The notes under the pieces were generated by a model, which saw only the letters and a list, made by a program, of their open reading frames with translations, did not search any database and was not told where the DNA came from. From Chloroflexota bacterium (GTDB lineage: Bacteria > Chloroflexota > Anaerolineae > Anaerolineales > DRMV01), in contig JAADEN010000179.1 in the NCBI GenBank assembly GCA_013153375.1, forward strand, positions 1-5,952: DNA of 5,952 nucleotides. Direction: 5' to 3'. This document shows, one piece after another, positions 5,638 to 5,952 of this stretch (position 1 is the first letter of the stretch; the number at the start of each line of letters is the position of its first letter). The position numbers were made by a program, and so were the translations under genes.

Positions 5638-5952
5638 GCCAGGTCTCCCAAATGCGGCGCAGCGTGGCGGCGGGCACGGTCACGCCGGTGTGCACCTGCC
5701 CCACGGCCACGGGCAGGGCGAAGCGCACCTGCCGCCCGCGGCGCTTCTTGTCGTGTTGCAGCGCGCGGTGGAACGCGTCCCAATCCACGGCCGCGGGGAT
5801 GCGGGTGGGCAGGCCCAGGCCGCGAACCCAGGCTGCGACCTGCTGCGGCCATTCGCGCGGGGCCAGGCCCAGGGCCGCGGCCAGCGCGGCCTCCACCACC
5901 AGGCCCACGGCCACGGCCGCGCCGTGGGGGTAGGTGTAGTCCAGCGCAGCTT
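5630..5952 (-). CDS. aroB: 3-dehydroquinate synthase, C-terminal part (cut by window edge)
   Basis: Only the last 106 residues are visible; the gene runs off the right edge. AroB converts DAHP to 3-dehydroquinate, the second step of the shikimate pathway, using NAD and a divalent metal. The visible part begins ALDYTYPHGAAVAVGL, which aligns with the family's YxxxLHGEAVAxGM. Its His is one of the metal ligands (His264 of E. coli AroB). Further on, LQHDKKRRGRQVRFALPVAVG matches the C-terminal DKKxRxGxxRFVLLxxIG signature. The normally conserved Glu of HGEAV is Ala here. The C-terminus is about 20-25 residues past the last motif, normal for the family. The stop overlaps the start of the FemABX-family gene by eight bases. 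A related sugar-phosphate cyclase (for example 2-deoxy-scyllo-inosose synthase type) cannot be fully excluded without the N-terminal part. Confidence 0.85.
   Translation of the reverse strand, partial: AALDYTYPHGAAVAVGLVVEAALAAALGLAPREWPQQVAAWVRGLGLPTRIPAAVDWDAFHRALQHDKKRRGRQVRFALPVAVGQVHTGVTVPAATLRRIWETWHD

Noticed and set aside
1..5952. Absence of CTAG as further evidence of word avoidance
   Set aside because: CTAG is rare in most bacterial genomes, and more so at high GC, so its absence says little here.

Overview
This is a GC-rich bacterial window with two convergent gene blocks of ordinary metabolic and cell-wall type. Coding density, clear Shine-Dalgarno sites and strong C/G use at third codon positions all point to a high-GC bacterium. 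Three things make me lean towards Chloroflexota (Anaerolineae-like): the gene mix, a FemABX-family transferase in a high-GC genome, and a heptamer-periodic spacer. This assignment is a guess, because no rRNA or marker gene is present.

Plus strand, left half. A leader of about 215 bases holds two GC-rich inverted repeats and a perfect extended -10 promoter element (TGaTATAAT). It is followed by an acyl-CoA dehydrogenase gene (217-1428), etfB (1495-2274, TTG start with a near-perfect Shine-Dalgarno) and etfA (2287-3309). The three form one likely operon. The dehydrogenase oxidises an acyl-CoA and passes electrons to the FAD/AMP-containing electron transfer flavoprotein encoded next to it. The downstream acceptor (ETF:quinone oxidoreductase or other) is not in the window.

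Minus strand, right half, read from right to left. First comes the 3' end of a 3-dehydroquinate synthase (aroB) gene cut by the window edge. It overlaps by 8 bases a FemABX-family peptidoglycan/aminoacyl transferase gene. After a 68-base spacer made of in-phase 7-base units there is a saccharopine dehydrogenase-like NAD(P)-dependent oxidoreductase gene. The promoter of this block lies outside the window. The two blocks end tail to tail around a perfect 12-bp hairpin at 3344-3374, a candidate shared terminator.

I see no mobile element, CRISPR array, RNA gene or defence system, and no clearly new multi-gene system. The most unusual signal is compositional. The palindrome ACGT is absent from the whole window and AGCT occurs once, at the extreme right edge, whereas GTAC, with the same base composition, occurs about 15 times by hand count. 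Codon choice at amino-acid junctions bends consistently to avoid both words. Also worth checking are glutaryl-CoA-dehydrogenase-like residues in the acyl-CoA dehydrogenase and a Glu-to-Ala change in the AroB metal-site motif.
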